NCBI GenBank assembly: GCA_902779165.1
Contig: CACZAN010000025.1
Coordinates: 12,885 to 51,970 of the forward strand
Reading direction: 5' to 3'
DNA from: an uncultured Bacteroidales bacterium
GTDB taxonomy: Bacteria; Bacteroidota; Bacteroidia; Bacteroidales; Bacteroidaceae
Length of the DNA: 39,086 nt
Part shown: piece by piece, positions 8,133 to 16,130 of the stretch
Position numbering within the stretch: position 1 is the stretch's first letter
How the letters are laid out: each line of letters begins with the position of its first letter
Translations under genes and position numbers: made by a program
The notes under the pieces: model-generated
The model's input: only the letters and a program-made list of their open reading frames with translations
Told to the model about the DNA's origin: nothing
The model's database searches: none

Positions 8133-9610
8133 GTCACAATTGCAATAATTTGCGCTGTTGTTGCAGCCTGCTGCTCACCCGTCTGCATATTCTTAAGAGT
8201 GAAAATTCCTGCAGCCATTTCACTCTCACCAGCCAGTGCCACGAAAGGTATCTCGCGAGCGTTGGCATACTGCATCTGCTTCTTCATCTTCGCAGCATCA
8301 GGATAAATCTCGGTGCGGATTCCAGCCTTGCGGCACTCGGCGACAGCAGGGAATGCATACGCGGCCTCTGCCTTGCCAAAGTTCACGAAGAGCAGTTGCG
8401 TGGCCGTACTCACCTCCTTGGGATAGAGATCCAACTGGTTCAGAACGTCATAGATACGATCGGCACCGAAGGAGATACCCACGCCTGAGAGTCCTGGCAT
8501 TCCAAAGATGCCAGTGAGGTTATCGTAGCGACCACCGCCTGTGATGCTTCCGATTTCCACATCCAGTGCCTTTACCTCGAAAATGCATCCCGTGTAATAA
8601 TTCAGGCCACGTGCTAAAGTGAGATCCAGCTCCATTTCGGCATTCAAGCCGCCGCCAACAGGGCCTTCTCCAAGAGCGCCAAGCATCTTCAGCACGAATG
8701 CCACTTCGTCACAGCCCTTCAAGCCTGTCTCTGAATCCGCCAGCACTTCCCTCATCGTTGCCAACTTCTCTTCGTTGGTGCCGTTGAGCTTGATGATTGG
8801 TTGCAGTTTCTCTATTGCTTCTTCAGGAATTCCGTCTTCTGCCAACTCGGCGTTGACAGCGTCTAATCCAATCTTATCCAATTTGTCTATTGCGACCGTG
8901 ATATCCACAATCTTATCGGCCTGCCCTATCATCTCGGCAATACCCGTCAGTATCTTGCGGTTATTGATTTTAATGCAAACCCGGATTCCAAAACGGCGGA
9001 ACACCTCGTCCACAATCTGCATCAATTCCACCTCGTTGAGCAGCGAATCGCTGCCAACCACATCGGCATCACACTGATAGAACTCACGGTAGCGGCCTTT
9101 CTGCGGACGGTCGGCACGCCAAACGGGTTGGATCTGGAAACGGCGGAAGGGCAATGTCAGTTCCTCGCGGTGCTGCACCACATAGCGGGCAAAGGGGACT
9201 GTAAGGTCATAGCGGAGACCTTTCTCACAGATCTGAGCTGCCAAGCGGAGGAGACCAGACTCTCCCCCCGCCCTCCCTGTTAGGGAGGGAGCAGAATCTA
9301 TTGAAGGCTGTGTACTTCCAGAGTCATTGGTAATCGCCCCCTCCCTAACAGGGAGGGCGGGGGGAGAGTCCGGGAGCTTCACCCCTTTCAGGAAATCACC
9401 ACTATTTAGTATCTTGAAAAGCAGCTTGTCGCCTTCCTCTCCATACTTGCCCATCAGTGTGTTGAGATTCTCCATCGCTGGTGTTTCAATTTGGCGGAAG
9501 CCATAGAGAGCATAGACGCTGCGGATGGTGTCAAAGATATAATTACGGCGCGCCATCTCGGACGGACCGAAGTCACGCGTTCCTTTGGGAATACTGGGTT
9601 TCTGTGCCAT
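8126..9610 (-). CDS. hisS: Histidyl-tRNA synthetase with in-frame repeat insertion
   Basis: A class II aminoacyl-tRNA synthetase of 494 residues. It charges tRNA-His with histidine in the cytosol. Motif 1 surroundings ([18 protein letters not shown]), motif 2 ([14 protein letters not shown] then [13 protein letters not shown]), the histidine-binding [14 protein letters not shown], and motif 3 (GGGRYDNL and [15 protein letters not shown]) are all present, followed by a C-terminal anticodon-binding domain. Residues about 81-118 (9258-9370) are an insertion not expected in the family. They replace the normal short link between KILNSGD and the [18 protein letters not shown] strand and are encoded by a perfect 32-bp inverted repeat. 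The frame stays open and the catalytic motifs on both sides are intact, so the protein is probably functional. A -7 box lies 30 bp upstream. Confidence 0.95.
   Translation of the reverse strand: MAQKPSIPKGTRDFGPSEMARRNYIFDTIRSVYALYGFRQIETPAMENLNTLMGKYGEEGDKLLFKILNSGDFLKGVKLPDSPPALPVREGAITNDSGSTQPSIDSAPSLTGRAGGESGLLRLAAQICEKGLRYDLTVPFARYVVQHREELTLPFRRFQIQPVWRADRPQKGRYREFYQCDADVVGSDSLLNEVELMQIVDEVFRRFGIRVCIKINNRKILTGIAEMIGQADKIVDITVAIDKLDKIGLDAVNAELAEDGIPEEAIEKLQPIIKLNGTNEEKLATMREVLADSETGLKGCDEVAFVLKMLGALGEGPVGGGLNAEMELDLTLARGLNYYTGCIFEVKALDVEIGSITGGGRYDNLTGIFGMPGLSGVGISFGADRIYDVLNQLDLYPKEVSTATQLLFVNFGKAEAAYAFPAVAECRKAGIRTEIYPDAAKMKKQMQYANAREIPFVALAGESEMAAGIFTLKNMQTGEQQAATTAQIIAIVTA
9258..9370. 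repeat. Palindromic element inserted in hisS
   Basis: A perfect 32-bp inverted repeat, with arms at 9258-9289 and 9339-9370 and a 49-nt loop. Each arm contains an internal palindrome, CCCTCCCTGTTAGGGAGGG, flanked by GACTCTCCCCCC. It adds about 38 codons in frame to hisS ([10 protein letters not shown] and [11 protein letters not shown] are its translated arms). Related copies lie at 11510-11611, 20272-20314 and 21412-21448. Confidence 0.92.
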
Positions 9611-9639
9611 TATTATTAGAGTTTTTGCTTTTTCGGGTG

Positions 9640-9647
9640 CAAAAGTA
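9640..9647 (-). promoter_or_regulatory. hisS -7 promoter box
   Basis: TACTTTTG on the minus strand matches the Bacteroidetes TAnnTTTG -7 consensus and lies 30 bp before the hisS ATG. No good -33 TTTG is found at the usual 20-nt spacing, so only the -7 half is claimed. Confidence 0.55.
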
Positions 9648-9689
9648 CAACTTTTTCTGCAAACTTTATGCTATTTAGTCGGAAAAGTG

Positions 9690-9722
9690 CAAAAAGCAAG
9701 GCTCCGAAGGTCGTTCGGAGCC
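9690..9722 (-). terminator. Terminator of the padR-pspC operon
   Basis: A perfect 9-bp stem, GGCTCCGAA (9700-9708) and TTCGGAGCC (9714-9722), has a 5-nt loop. Read on the minus strand it is followed by TTGCTTTTTGC. It lies about 80 bp beyond the PspC/LysM stop codon and before the hisS promoter. Confidence 0.75.
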
Positions 9723-9802
9723 CCTTTTATGACATTCTTGTACTAATCTGCCGTGTTTAGGTATTATGATCTCTCTTTGTACGTAGAACAAAAGACACCC
9801 AT

Positions 9803-11872
9803 TTACCTCACCCTCAACCTCTGCCCAACGCGGACATGATTGTTATGGAGATGATTCAGCTGACGCAAACGGCCAACTGTTGTGTGGTTACGCCGAGCGA
9901 TGGTGGCCAGCGTTTCGCCACGACGAACAATTACCATCCGACCGTCTTGAACGCTACTGCTGTCCTGACTTGCAACTTCGCTTGTTTGGGGTGTCGGATT
10001 CTTTGCCTCTCGCCGGCGGGTAGCATCTTCAAAAAGGCTGACCTCGAAGTCGGTGGCAGAGAAGTACTGGCCGAGCCAAGTCTTGCCAGTGAAGGCATCG
10101 TCAGAAGTAAGACCGTAGCGCAGGGCTGTAGGCTTGGTGATATGAATGGGCTCGATAGCGATGCGGTTCCAGCCAAAACCTTTGCCATTGTTTACGTCAA
10201 TCAATTCACATAACTTATTTCCATACTCCACAGAATCAGGCGCAATGTTTGGATGACTTTGCACAAACTGGTTTGCTTCTTCCCAAATGCTTCCACCTTC
10301 ATTGCCTGTAGCTGGAATCTCTATGAACTGCGGCTTCTCGTCGCCCACGATAACGTAGACGCAGGCTCCTGTGCCGTTGGCACGAGCTGCACACGTAAGA
10401 CGGTAGGTGCCAGGCCGGAGGGTGTCAGTTCGCTCCACGCGATAACGCTGGCGATGATGGTCGTCCCAGCAGTCGAGGTAGCGGACACTATAGTCGCCCG
10501 TCATGTATTCGCCGTGGGCCGTGAAGCGGTCGTTGCAGCCCTCAGCATTAAGAATCTTCCAACCGTTGTCTTGCAGCCACTCCCACTCATCATCCGGCAC
10601 AAAGATGCCATCATGTGTGTGCTCTTCACGGTATTGGGCATCGAGTTCTTGCCACCTCTCCCTGTCATATTTTCCCTGAACCTCAATGAATTTAGGTACG
10701 CCATAGCCGAAGGCAACACCAGCCACGATGAGTCCCATAATCCAGCTGACAAGCAGAACAATACGCTGACGATATGGCATTGATTGCATTTGCTTGAACT
10801 CATTCAAGAGGCTGTGGATAATAGCGTATGCTGTGATGGCAAGCACAAGGACGGCGGCAACAACGAAAATGTAGAAAGGAGCGGTCAACGAAGGAACAAG
10901 TGCCGCAAACTCCGGTGTCTTGAAGAAATCACTTCCTTTCTCAAGCAGTTCGTAAGGATTCACGGCAAAAGCCGTCAGGCAAACGATGCCCACCAAACAC
11001 ATTACAGCAACGAACGCGCCAAAGGCATAGAGACACCAACGGAAGAGAGTGGCGATGACAGTCCACAAAGCCACAAAGAAGCCTCCTATACAACCAAAGG
11101 TAGAGGAAACGCAGCCTGATGGACCTTTGTGTCCTGGGGTTGTTGTGGCATATTGCTGAGTGGAAGCCTCGGCAGTATTATTCTGTTCCACAATCTCCTC
11201 TGCCAGATTCTGCGGATTCACCTCCTTACCCTTCATGCGCAGGCGATCCTCTGGCGTCTCGGCCACTGGCATCAGAACAGCAAGCAGGACGTAGGCTATG
11301 ATGAGAGCGATGCCCCAGAAATAAACATGGAAATAGAGATATTGCCCAGGCAGGAACCATAGGAAATTGAACGACGACCCCACGAAAGAGAGCAACATAC
11401 AAGCCACATAGCCCAGCCGCCACCACAGCACATCGCCGCCGAAGTAGGCTGCAAAGCCAGATAGCACACCAAACAGTTTCTTGTCGTTGGGGTTGCGGTA
11501 GAGGCGCTTTGCACCTCCTCCAGCCCCTCCCCTGTTAGGGAAGGGTGATTCTTGGCTGTCTTTGGGTGGTACTTCTCCCTCTCTAACAAGGGAGGAGTCA
11601 GGCGAGGGGCTTTCTTCCATTTCTTCCGGCTTACCGATCCGATGAATGACTTCTGTCACATGTTCGATGGTGATGGCTTCGGTTCCCTGTGCTTTCAGTT
11701 CATCAAGGAGCTCCGCGATGCGCTCTTCTATGTCATTGGCGATTTCTTCGCCGCCCTCGCGTGTGCGGAAATAATTGCGGAGCGACTGCTCGTAGGTCGA
11801 AAGCATCTCGTAGGCATCCTCATCGATGGCAAAGAGGCGTCCGCAAAGGTTGATGGTAATATTCTTTTTCAT
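9803..11872 (-). CDS. PspC-domain membrane protein with C-terminal LysM domain
   Basis: A protein of 689 residues with several modules. Residues 1-87 are a soluble N-terminal domain (MKKNITINLCGRLFAIDEDAYE) common to Bacteroidetes PspC proteins. Residues 88-121 are a repeat-derived linker (VREGEVPPKDS and NRGGAGGG). The PspC domain follows from 122 (KRLYRNPNDKKLFGVLSGFA), with hydrophobic segments, then more membrane segments to about 410. An extracytoplasmic region of unknown fold follows (about 425-625). A LysM domain ends the protein (IVRRGETLATIARRNHTTVGRLRQLN). LysM binds peptidoglycan, so the protein probably links membrane stress sensing to the wall; this role is inference. The ATG overlaps the PadR stop by 4 bases, placing it under the same regulator. 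Confidence 0.85.
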   Translation of the reverse strand: MKKNITINLCGRLFAIDEDAYEMLSTYEQSLRNYFRTREGGEEIANDIEERIAELLDELKAQGTEAITIEHVTEVIHRIGKPEEMEESPSPDSSLVREGEVPPKDSQESPFPNRGGAGGGAKRLYRNPNDKKLFGVLSGFAAYFGGDVLWWRLGYVACMLLSFVGSSFNFLWFLPGQYLYFHVYFWGIALIIAYVLLAVLMPVAETPEDRLRMKGKEVNPQNLAEEIVEQNNTAEASTQQYATTTPGHKGPSGCVSSTFGCIGGFFVALWTVIATLFRWCLYAFGAFVAVMCLVGIVCLTAFAVNPYELLEKGSDFFKTPEFAALVPSLTAPFYIFVVAAVLVLAITAYAIIHSLLNEFKQMQSMPYRQRIVLLVSWIMGLIVAGVAFGYGVPKFIEVQGKYDRERWQELDAQYREEHTHDGIFVPDDEWEWLQDNGWKILNAEGCNDRFTAHGEYMTGDYSVRYLDCWDDHHRQRYRVERTDTLRPGTYRLTCAARANGTGACVYVIVGDEKPQFIEIPATGNEGGSIWEEANQFVQSHPNIAPDSVEYGNKLCELIDVNNGKGFGWNRIAIEPIHITKPTALRYGLTSDDAFTGKTWLGQYFSATDFEVSLFEDATRRREAKNPTPQTSEVASQDSSSVQDGRMVIVRRGETLATIARRNHTTVGRLRQLNHLHNNHVRVGQRLRVR
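11510..11611. repeat. Palindromic element within the pspC gene linker
   Basis: An imperfect inverted repeat. CCTCCCCTGTTAGGGAAGGG on the left faces TCCCTCTCTAACAAGGGAGGAG on the right, about 40 nt apart. It belongs to the same family as the hisS insertion and encodes residues 88-121 in frame. It separates the N-terminal domain from the PspC domain, where length changes should be tolerated. Confidence 0.8.
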
Positions 11873-12231
11873 TGTTGTGTGAGGTCTTTAGGTTTTGAGG
11901 ATTGTGAGGATTTGAGGACGGAAACCGTTCTTTCTATTTCTCCCCACGCGAGGTCGAGTTCATCAAGGAACTGCAGACCAGTAGCGGTGAGGGTGTAGTA
12001 CTTGCGTGGCGGTCCTTGCGTGCTCTCCTGCCATTCGTAGGCGAGCAGGCCGTCCTTCTTCAGGCGAGTAAGCAACGGATAGAGGGTGCCTTCAACCACC
12101 AGCAAGTCAGCTTCCTTCAGTTGCTGGATGATATCGGAGGCGTAGGCCGCTTGCCGCTTCAGAAGCAGAAGTATGCAGTACTCCAGCATTCCTTTTCGCA
12201 TCTGGGATTTGGCATTGTTGACGTCCACCAT
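11869..12231 (-). CDS. PadR-family transcriptional regulator
   Basis: A winged-helix regulator of 120 residues starting MVDVNNAKSQMRKG. A TTG four codons upstream would give MSNP first, but the ATG at 12231 is the better start. The PadR signature runs MLEYCILLLLKRQAAYASDIIQQLKEADLLVVEGTLYPLLTRLKKDGLL, with the wing segment GPPRKYYTLTATG. It is predicted to be a dimeric repressor, usually released by a ligand or by stress. It overlaps the PspC/LysM gene by 4 bases, an arrangement typical of PadR-PspC pairs. An inverted repeat overlapping the -33 region (12351-12381) is a likely operator, implying autoregulation. Confidence 0.9.
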   Translation of the reverse strand: MVDVNNAKSQMRKGMLEYCILLLLKRQAAYASDIIQQLKEADLLVVEGTLYPLLTRLKKDGLLAYEWQESTQGPPRKYYTLTATGLQFLDELDLAWGEIERTVSVLKSSQSSKPKDLTQQ

Positions 12232-12335
12232 AGGATTTGACAAATTGCATTAATAGTTTAACATTCAATAAGTTCATTGCATCCTCATACAAGCGGGCGT
12301 CCCCTACTCGATGAGAACCTTTGCTTAAGCGGGGG

Positions 12336-12368
12336 CAAAGGTAGGCAAAATATTAGTACCTTGCAATA
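12336..12368 (-). promoter_or_regulatory. Promoter of the padR-pspC operon
   Basis: On the minus strand TACCTTTG (12336-12343) fits the TAnnTTTG -7 box. TATTG (12364-12368) is 20 nt upstream as a -33 element. The predicted leader to the ATG at 12231 is about 100 nt. Confidence 0.65.
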
Positions 12369-12381
12369 CATAGTACTAATA
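12351..12381. promoter_or_regulatory. Candidate PadR operator
   Basis: A perfect 9-bp inverted repeat, TATTAGTAC (12351-12359) and GTACTAATA (12373-12381), with a 13-nt spacer covers the -33 box of the padR promoter. PadR regulators commonly bind dyads with AGTAC/GTACT-type half sites, so autorepression is the simplest reading. Confidence 0.6.
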
Positions 12382-12477
12382 AAATGCACGAATATAACAT
12401 TATTTAACGAATACACCTCCTGTGCTTCGTCTCCTTACATAGCATGACAAACTCCATTCAGATAGGGCGTGACGCCG

Positions 12478-12587
12478 AGTTCCATCTATGGTATTCCACA
12501 GTTCCACCTATGGAACTCTCGAGTTCCACTGCTGGAATTCAGAAGTTCCACTGCTGGAATTCAGGAGTTCCACCTTTGGAATTACGT
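12478..12587. repeat. 22-bp tandem array C downstream of cimA
   Basis: Five exact-length 22-bp units start at 12478, 12500, 12522, 12544 and 12566, each beginning AGTTCCA. Most units are internally palindromic (GTTCCACCTATGGAAC; the middle units pair TTCCA with TGGAA). The array ends 37 bp after the cimA stop codon, which is on the minus strand at 12625. The rest of the 12244-12624 gap holds the padR promoter and operator; I see no gene in it. Confidence 0.9.
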
Positions 12588-12624
12588 GGAACTTGTAAGG
12601 ATAAAAAGAAATAAGATGGGAAAG

Positions 12625-14154
12625 CTATTGCTTCACGTAAAGAGGCTCTATGATATTCAGCAGTTTTATGGTGGCTTTGATGGCAGCCTCGGTCTGGTCG
12701 GCATCGAGAGCGTGGGTGCGATAGGTCTTTTCCTCGAAGACCCACTCGATGGTGGTCTGTACGAGGGCGTCAGTTCGTCCGCCTGGCGGGATGGTGACGG
12801 TGTAGTTCGAGAGCCAAGGGAAGTGGCGGTCGAGACGGTCGCGATAGATATGGCGCACGGCACGCACAAAGGCATCGTACTGACCGTCGCCTTGGGCACT
12901 CTCCTCGTAGATCTCTTCGTTGACTTGCAGCCGCACCTGGGCCATTGGACGCAGGCCATAAGCCGTAGATACCATGTAAGATAACAACTGTACACATTCA
13001 TCGTCCTCGCTATGTTTCAGCACATCACGGATGATAAACGGGAGATCTTCCTGGGTAACGAGTTCCTTTTTGTCGCCCAGTTCGATGATGCGGTCGGTAA
13101 CTTTCTTCATGTCCTCTTCGCTGAGGTCCAGCCCCAGTTCTTCGAGATTCATGCGCAAGCTGGCTTTGCCGCTGCTCTTGCCGAGGGCATACTCACGACG
13201 GCGTCCGAAACGTTCTGGCTTCAAGGCGTTCTGATAGAGCCCCTGCTTGCTGTCGCCATCAGCATGTACTCCTGCCACCTGGGTGAAGACTGCCGAACCC
13301 GTGATGGGTTTGTTCGGTGGGATAGCGATGCCACTATAGCTCTCCACCATGTGAGCCACCTTGTTAAGTTCCACTTCATTGATGTTCGTATGAGCATTGA
13401 AGTGGTCTTTCAGAATAGCTTGAACGCTCGCCAAAGGGGCATTGCCAGCACGTTCTCCGAGCCCATTGATGCAGGTATGCAATCCACGCGCTCCACTGAG
13501 GACTGCAGCAAGAACATTAGACACGGCAAGGTCGTAGTCGTTATGGGCGTGGAAGTCGAAGTGTACTTTCGGATATCGCCTAACCATCTTGCGAACAAAG
13601 GAAAGGACTTCCAGAGGATTAAGGATGCCGAGAGTGTCGGGGAGCATCACGCGCGCGACAGGAAGATCAACGAGAGAATCCATGAGTCGGAAGACATAGT
13701 GGTCTTCTTTCATTCCATTACTCCAGTCTTCAAGATAGATATTAACGGCTATTTCGCGTTGGGCAGCAAGCAGAACATTATGTCGTATATCTGCGATGTG
13801 CTCTTCCAGCGTCTTTCCCAGCTGTCCCTCGCAATGACGACGAGAACCCTTACATAATAAATTAATGGTACGCGCGCCCGCGCGTTGTATCCAATCGAGG
13901 CTTTTGCCGTCGTCCACGAATCCGAGGACTTCCACCCTGTCGAGCAAGTTCTTCTGTGCCGCCCAACGTGTGATACGTTGCACAGCTTCTAATTCTCCTT
14001 CACTGACACGTGCCGATGCCACCTCCACGCGGTCCACATGCAGATCCTCGAGCAGCGCACGGCAAATCATCAACTTCTCATGAGGCATAAAGCTGACGCC
14101 ACTTGTCTGTTCACCATCGCGCAGCGTGGTGTCCATGATCTCAATGCTTCTCAT
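12625..14154 (-). CDS. cimA: (R)-citramalate synthase, CimA-type
   Basis: A DRE-TIM metallolyase of 509 residues with a C-terminal LeuA-type regulatory domain. It starts [22 protein letters not shown]. Motifs seen are TLRDGEQ, YLEDWSNG, the metal-binding FHAHNDYDLAVSN, and NGLGERAGN. Compared from memory with Leptospira CimA, the pyruvate-pocket residues map with a constant offset: Asp13, Leu77, Leu100 and Tyr140 here for Asp17, Leu81, Leu104 and Tyr144 there. This supports condensation of acetyl-CoA with pyruvate to citramalate, the first step of threonine-independent isoleucine synthesis, rather than isopropylmalate synthesis. The regulatory domain (IPPGGRTDALVQT) suggests isoleucine feedback control. 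Its start overlaps the leuD end by 14 bp. General annotation would call it 2-isopropylmalate synthase. Confidence 0.8.
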   Translation of the reverse strand: MRSIEIMDTTLRDGEQTSGVSFMPHEKLMICRALLEDLHVDRVEVASARVSEGELEAVQRITRWAAQKNLLDRVEVLGFVDDGKSLDWIQRAGARTINLLCKGSRRHCEGQLGKTLEEHIADIRHNVLLAAQREIAVNIYLEDWSNGMKEDHYVFRLMDSLVDLPVARVMLPDTLGILNPLEVLSFVRKMVRRYPKVHFDFHAHNDYDLAVSNVLAAVLSGARGLHTCINGLGERAGNAPLASVQAILKDHFNAHTNINEVELNKVAHMVESYSGIAIPPNKPITGSAVFTQVAGVHADGDSKQGLYQNALKPERFGRRREYALGKSSGKASLRMNLEELGLDLSEEDMKKVTDRIIELGDKKELVTQEDLPFIIRDVLKHSEDDECVQLLSYMVSTAYGLRPMAQVRLQVNEEIYEESAQGDGQYDAFVRAVRHIYRDRLDRHFPWLSNYTVTIPPGGRTDALVQTTIEWVFEEKTYRTHALDADQTEAAIKATIKLLNIIEPLYVKQ

Positions 14155-14752
14155 AAGCTTCTATCTTATCTTTACTCTTCAACAGAAAGTCTATATCATC
14201 CAGCCCGTTCATCAGACAATATTTCTTGTAGCCATTGATGTCGAAGGACTCAAAGTGCCCCGTAGCAAGATTCGTTACTGTCTGATTCGGGAGGTCCACA
14301 CGTACCTGAGTCAGCGGGTCGGCAGCGATACTTTCAAAGAGTTCCTGCTGGAAGGCGGAAGAAACCACAACAGGGAGGACAAAGCAGTTGAGGAGGTTGT
14401 TGCGATGGATATCAGCAAAAGAACTGCTGATGACCACACGCACTCCGTAACCTGCAATAGCCCAAGCCGCATGCTCACGACTGCTGCCACTTCCCCAATT
14501 TTCTCCTGCTACTATAATCTCATGCACTCCCTCCCGAGGAGCCTCGGAGAAGGCGCTTTGGTTCATCACGAAATCAGCAACAGGCTGACCATCTGCCGCA
14601 TAACGAAGATCATGCATAAATGCATCGCCAAAGAATTTAGGGTCGCGGGTGGTACTGGCCAGATAACGTGCAGGGATAATGAGATCGGTATTGCAGTTAT
14701 CTATAGCAATGGGGATGCAGGTGGACGTTATAACATCAAATATCTGTTTCAT
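14141..14752 (-). CDS. leuD: 3-isopropylmalate dehydratase small subunit
   Basis: A swivel-domain subunit of 203 residues, the usual length. It begins MKQIFDVITSTCIPIAIDNCNTDLIIPARYL and carries the substrate-binding GSGSSREHAAWAIAGYGVRVV. With LeuC it isomerises 2-isopropylmalate to 3-isopropylmalate and, in bacteria with CimA, citramalate to erythro-3-methylmalate. It starts 6 bp after leuC ends and overlaps cimA by 14 bp, so all are co-translated in one operon. Confidence 0.95.
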   Translation of the reverse strand: MKQIFDVITSTCIPIAIDNCNTDLIIPARYLASTTRDPKFFGDAFMHDLRYAADGQPVADFVMNQSAFSEAPREGVHEIIVAGENWGSGSSREHAAWAIAGYGVRVVISSSFADIHRNNLLNCFVLPVVVSSAFQQELFESIAADPLTQVRVDLPNQTVTNLATGHFESFDINGYKKYCLMNGLDDIDFLLKSKDKIEAYEKH

Positions 14753-14758
14753 AATGAG

Positions 14759-16129
14759 TTACTTGACAAAGGTTCTTGGATCTGTAATGACACCTGTAAC
14801 GGCACTTGCGGCTACCGTCAGGGGACTCGCCAAAATGGTACGGGCACCAGGACCCTGTCGTCCCACAAAATTGCGATTCGAAGTACTGATGCTTAGTTTA
14901 CCTGCCGGCACTTTGTCGGCATTCATGGCGAGGCACGCGGAGCAGGAGGGCAGACGGAGTTCAAAGCCTGCGTCCTCAAGGACTTTGTCAATTCCTTCGT
15001 CGATGATTTGACGGCGTACTGCCCACGAACCGGGCACGAGCCAAGCGACCACGTTTGCAGCCTTCTTGCGGCCTTTCACCACAGAAGCGAAAGCTCGGAA
15101 GTCCTCAATGCGACCATTCGTACAAGCTCCGAGAAACACATAATCCACAGGTGCACCGAGCAGTCGCTGTCCGGGCTTAAACTGCATGTATGCCAACTCT
15201 TCTGCCGAGAATGGCCCTGTCTCGGGAATCTGTTCGTCAATAGCAATCCCCGCTCCAGGATTAGTACCGTATGTGATGCGGGGGGCGATATCTTCAGCAC
15301 GGAAAGAGACCTCCTTGTCGAAGACCGCATCAGCATCGCTATGCAGTTGTTTCCATGCTGCCACAGCCTTTTCCCATGCTTCACCTTTGGGAGCATATTC
15401 ACGTCCTTTCAGATAAGCAAAGGTAACCTCATCGGGAGCTATCAAGCCAGCACGGGATCCCATCTCAATGCTGAGATTTGAGAGTGTCAGGCGACCCTCC
15501 ATCGACAAAGAGCGTATGGTGCTTCCGGCATACTCCACAGCGTATCCTGTGGCTCCGCTGGTAGTCATCCGGGCCATGATATAAAGGGCGACATCTTTAG
15601 CCGTTGTGCCCTTGGGCAGAGTACCCTCGATGTTGATGCGCATGGTCTTGGGCTTCTGTTGAAGGATGCACTGCGAAGCCAGCACCTGCGCCACTTCGCT
15701 GGTACCGATTCCCATTGCCAGCGCACCAACAGCGCCGTGCGTTGAGGTGTGACTATCGCCACAGACGATTGTCATCCCCGGCAGCGAAAGTCCTTTCTCA
15801 GGACCTACCACATGGATGATACCATTGTCCTGTGAGCCCATATCAAAGTGCGTGATGCCGAACTCTGCACAGTTCATTTTCAGAGCCTCCATCTGCTTGG
15901 CACCCACAGGCAGTGGTGCATCAGAGGTACTGGGTGTGTTGTGGTCCGGCATCGCAAAGATCTGCTGGGGACGCAGCACGCCAATGCCCTTGTCACGCAA
16001 GGTATCGAAGGCCTGGGGCGAGGTCACTTCATGACAATAAAGGCGGTCTATATACAGTTGTGTGGGGCCATCAGGCACGTCCTGTACCACATGGGCATCC
16101 CATATCTTGTCGAAAAGCGTCTTTCCCAT
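14759..16129 (-). CDS. leuC: 3-isopropylmalate dehydratase large subunit
   Basis: An aconitase-family catalytic subunit of 456 residues. It begins [15 protein letters not shown] and has [22 protein letters not shown] (the first cluster cysteine is in CGDSHT). The remaining [4Fe-4S] ligands lie in [14 protein letters not shown] and [13 protein letters not shown]. It works with LeuD in leucine synthesis and, given the neighbouring cimA, probably also in the citramalate route to 2-oxobutanoate. It begins one base after the leuA stop codon. Confidence 0.96.
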   Translation of the reverse strand: MGKTLFDKIWDAHVVQDVPDGPTQLYIDRLYCHEVTSPQAFDTLRDKGIGVLRPQQIFAMPDHNTPSTSDAPLPVGAKQMEALKMNCAEFGITHFDMGSQDNGIIHVVGPEKGLSLPGMTIVCGDSHTSTHGAVGALAMGIGTSEVAQVLASQCILQQKPKTMRINIEGTLPKGTTAKDVALYIMARMTTSGATGYAVEYAGSTIRSLSMEGRLTLSNLSIEMGSRAGLIAPDEVTFAYLKGREYAPKGEAWEKAVAAWKQLHSDADAVFDKEVSFRAEDIAPRITYGTNPGAGIAIDEQIPETGPFSAEELAYMQFKPGQRLLGAPVDYVFLGACTNGRIEDFRAFASVVKGRKKAANVVAWLVPGSWAVRRQIIDEGIDKVLEDAGFELRLPSCSACLAMNADKVPAGKLSISTSNRNFVGRQGPGARTILASPLTVAASAVTGVITDPRTFVK

Positions 16130-16130
16130 A

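Noticed and set aside
12478-12587. Possible CRISPR array
   Set aside because: Units are directly contiguous with no unique spacers, and no cas genes are present. The same holds for the other 22-bp arrays.
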